From contig NZ_VTUU01000004.1 of the NCBI RefSeq assembly GCF_008370345.1, positions 62,001-126,000 on the forward strand: a DNA stretch of 64,000 nt. Reading direction: 5' to 3'. The notes below the pieces were generated by a model. The model saw only the letters and a list, made by a program, of their open reading frames with translations. It did no database searches and was not told the origin of the DNA. A program made the position numbers and the translations under genes. This document shows, one piece after another, positions 63,592 through 64,000 of the stretch. Within the stretch, counting starts at the first letter, position 1. Every line of letters begins with the position of its first letter. The DNA is from Marinobacter salinexigens. GTDB taxonomy: Bacteria > Pseudomonadota > Gammaproteobacteria > Pseudomonadales > Oleiphilaceae.

Positions 63592-64000
63592 ATGTCGATT
63601 GATTACCAGAGCCTGGCGGTCCGGGGAGTTCAGGCACTGTCTCCCTACCAGCCGGGTAAACCGATTGATGAGCTGGCGCGTGAGCTGGGGCTGAACCCGG
63701 CGGATATCGTAAAACTCGCCAGTAATGAAAATCCTTTGGGGCCTAGCGAGAAAGCCCTGGCAGCCGCCAGAGAGGCGCTGTCCGAGCTTTGCCTGTACCC
63801 TGACGGGAACGGCTTCGATCTCAAGCAGGCGCTGGCGAAGCGTTTTGGCGTGGATATGAGCCAGATTACGCTGGGTAACGGTTCTAATGACCTGCTTGAA
63901 GTTGTCGCCCGCTGTTTTGTCAGCAGCGATTCTGAGGTGATATTTTCCCAGTACGCGTTTGCGGTCTATCCAATCGTTACCCAGGCTATTGGTGCCAAGG
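63592..64000 (+). CDS. hisC: Histidinol-phosphate aminotransferase, N-terminal part
   Basis: Starts at ATG 63592 after AAGGAAGG and runs off the window after 136 codons. 'GLNPADIVKLASNENPLGPS' and 'LYPDGNGFDLKQALAKRFGV', then LGNGSNDLLEVVARCF, identify a HisC-type class I/II PLP aminotransferase. In the gyrA-serC-pheA-hisC arrangement this HisC2 paralogue can act on histidinol phosphate and/or aromatic keto acids; the PLP Lys lies beyond the window. Confidence 0.93.
   Translation, partial: MSIDYQSLAVRGVQALSPYQPGKPIDELARELGLNPADIVKLASNENPLGPSEKALAAAREALSELCLYPDGNGFDLKQALAKRFGVDMSQITLGNGSNDLLEVVARCFVSSDSEVIFSQYAFAVYPIVTQAIGAK

Overview
The window reads as chromosome of a marine gammaproteobacterium close to Marinobacter. 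This rests on gene orders familiar from the Pseudomonadales/Marinobacter group (nadC | DUF1631-ampD-ampE; alaS-lysC-csrA-tRNA-Ser-tRNA-Arg; gyrA-serC-pheA-hisC; pepA-holC-valS; an SOS imuA-imuB-dnaE2 cassette; a Na+-pumping oxaloacetate decarboxylase oadGAB) and on moderately high GC. No rRNA, CRISPR array or prophage is visible.

Layout. 1-6.3 kb: start of nadC, divergent DUF1631-ampD-ampE, then a methyl-accepting chemotaxis protein. 6.3-12.9 kb (minus strand): pepA-holC-valS-panE-cobalamin adenosyltransferase, with a 110-bp hairpin element between holC and valS. 13.1-20.4 kb: lptF-lptG, an RDD membrane protein, alaS, lysC, csrA. 20.5-24.2 kb: three tRNAs, a secreted surface-anchored protein, and an IS256-family element inserted in the last codon of that gene. 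24.3-30 kb: DUF2058, dbpA, oadGAB, then a second copy of the hairpin element. 30.2-35.4 kb (minus): imuA-imuB-dnaE2 under a near-consensus LexA box. 35.6-40 kb: pterin carbinolamine dehydratase, zinc alcohol dehydrogenase, and an overlapping MFS-bestrophin-NlpC chain. 40-47.7 kb (minus): RND tripartite efflux operon with its own two-component system. 47.9-57.7 kb: YghU-type GST, DUF2202 protein, a Lon-like protease/Usp/ZIP cluster facing an FtsH-like protease/YkoF pair, and gamma-glutamyltranspeptidase. 57.8-64 kb: purU, gyrA, serC, pheA and the start of hisC.

The most unusual signal is a repeated intergenic element seen at 10786-10895 and 30014-30123. Both copies have exactly the same build: a perfect 28-bp inverted repeat around a 54-nt core. 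The core is nearly identical between copies (49 of 54), while the 28-bp arms are largely unrelated in sequence yet perfectly complementary within each copy. The inner 11 bp of the arms share a purine/pyrimidine pattern in which every difference is a compensated transition. Read on the minus strand, the core holds two small hairpins that display GGA in their loops, like CsrA/RsmA binding sites. In both copies that strand is the sense strand of the gene lying just upstream (holC, dnaE2). I do not recognise this as a named family.

Other points of note are four 10-bp phased direct repeats in the nadC/DUF1631 promoter region, a GGTTAA-N5-GGTTAA box upstream of the efflux operon, a premature stop in the IS256 transposase, and an AT-rich block upstream of the DUF2202 gene.
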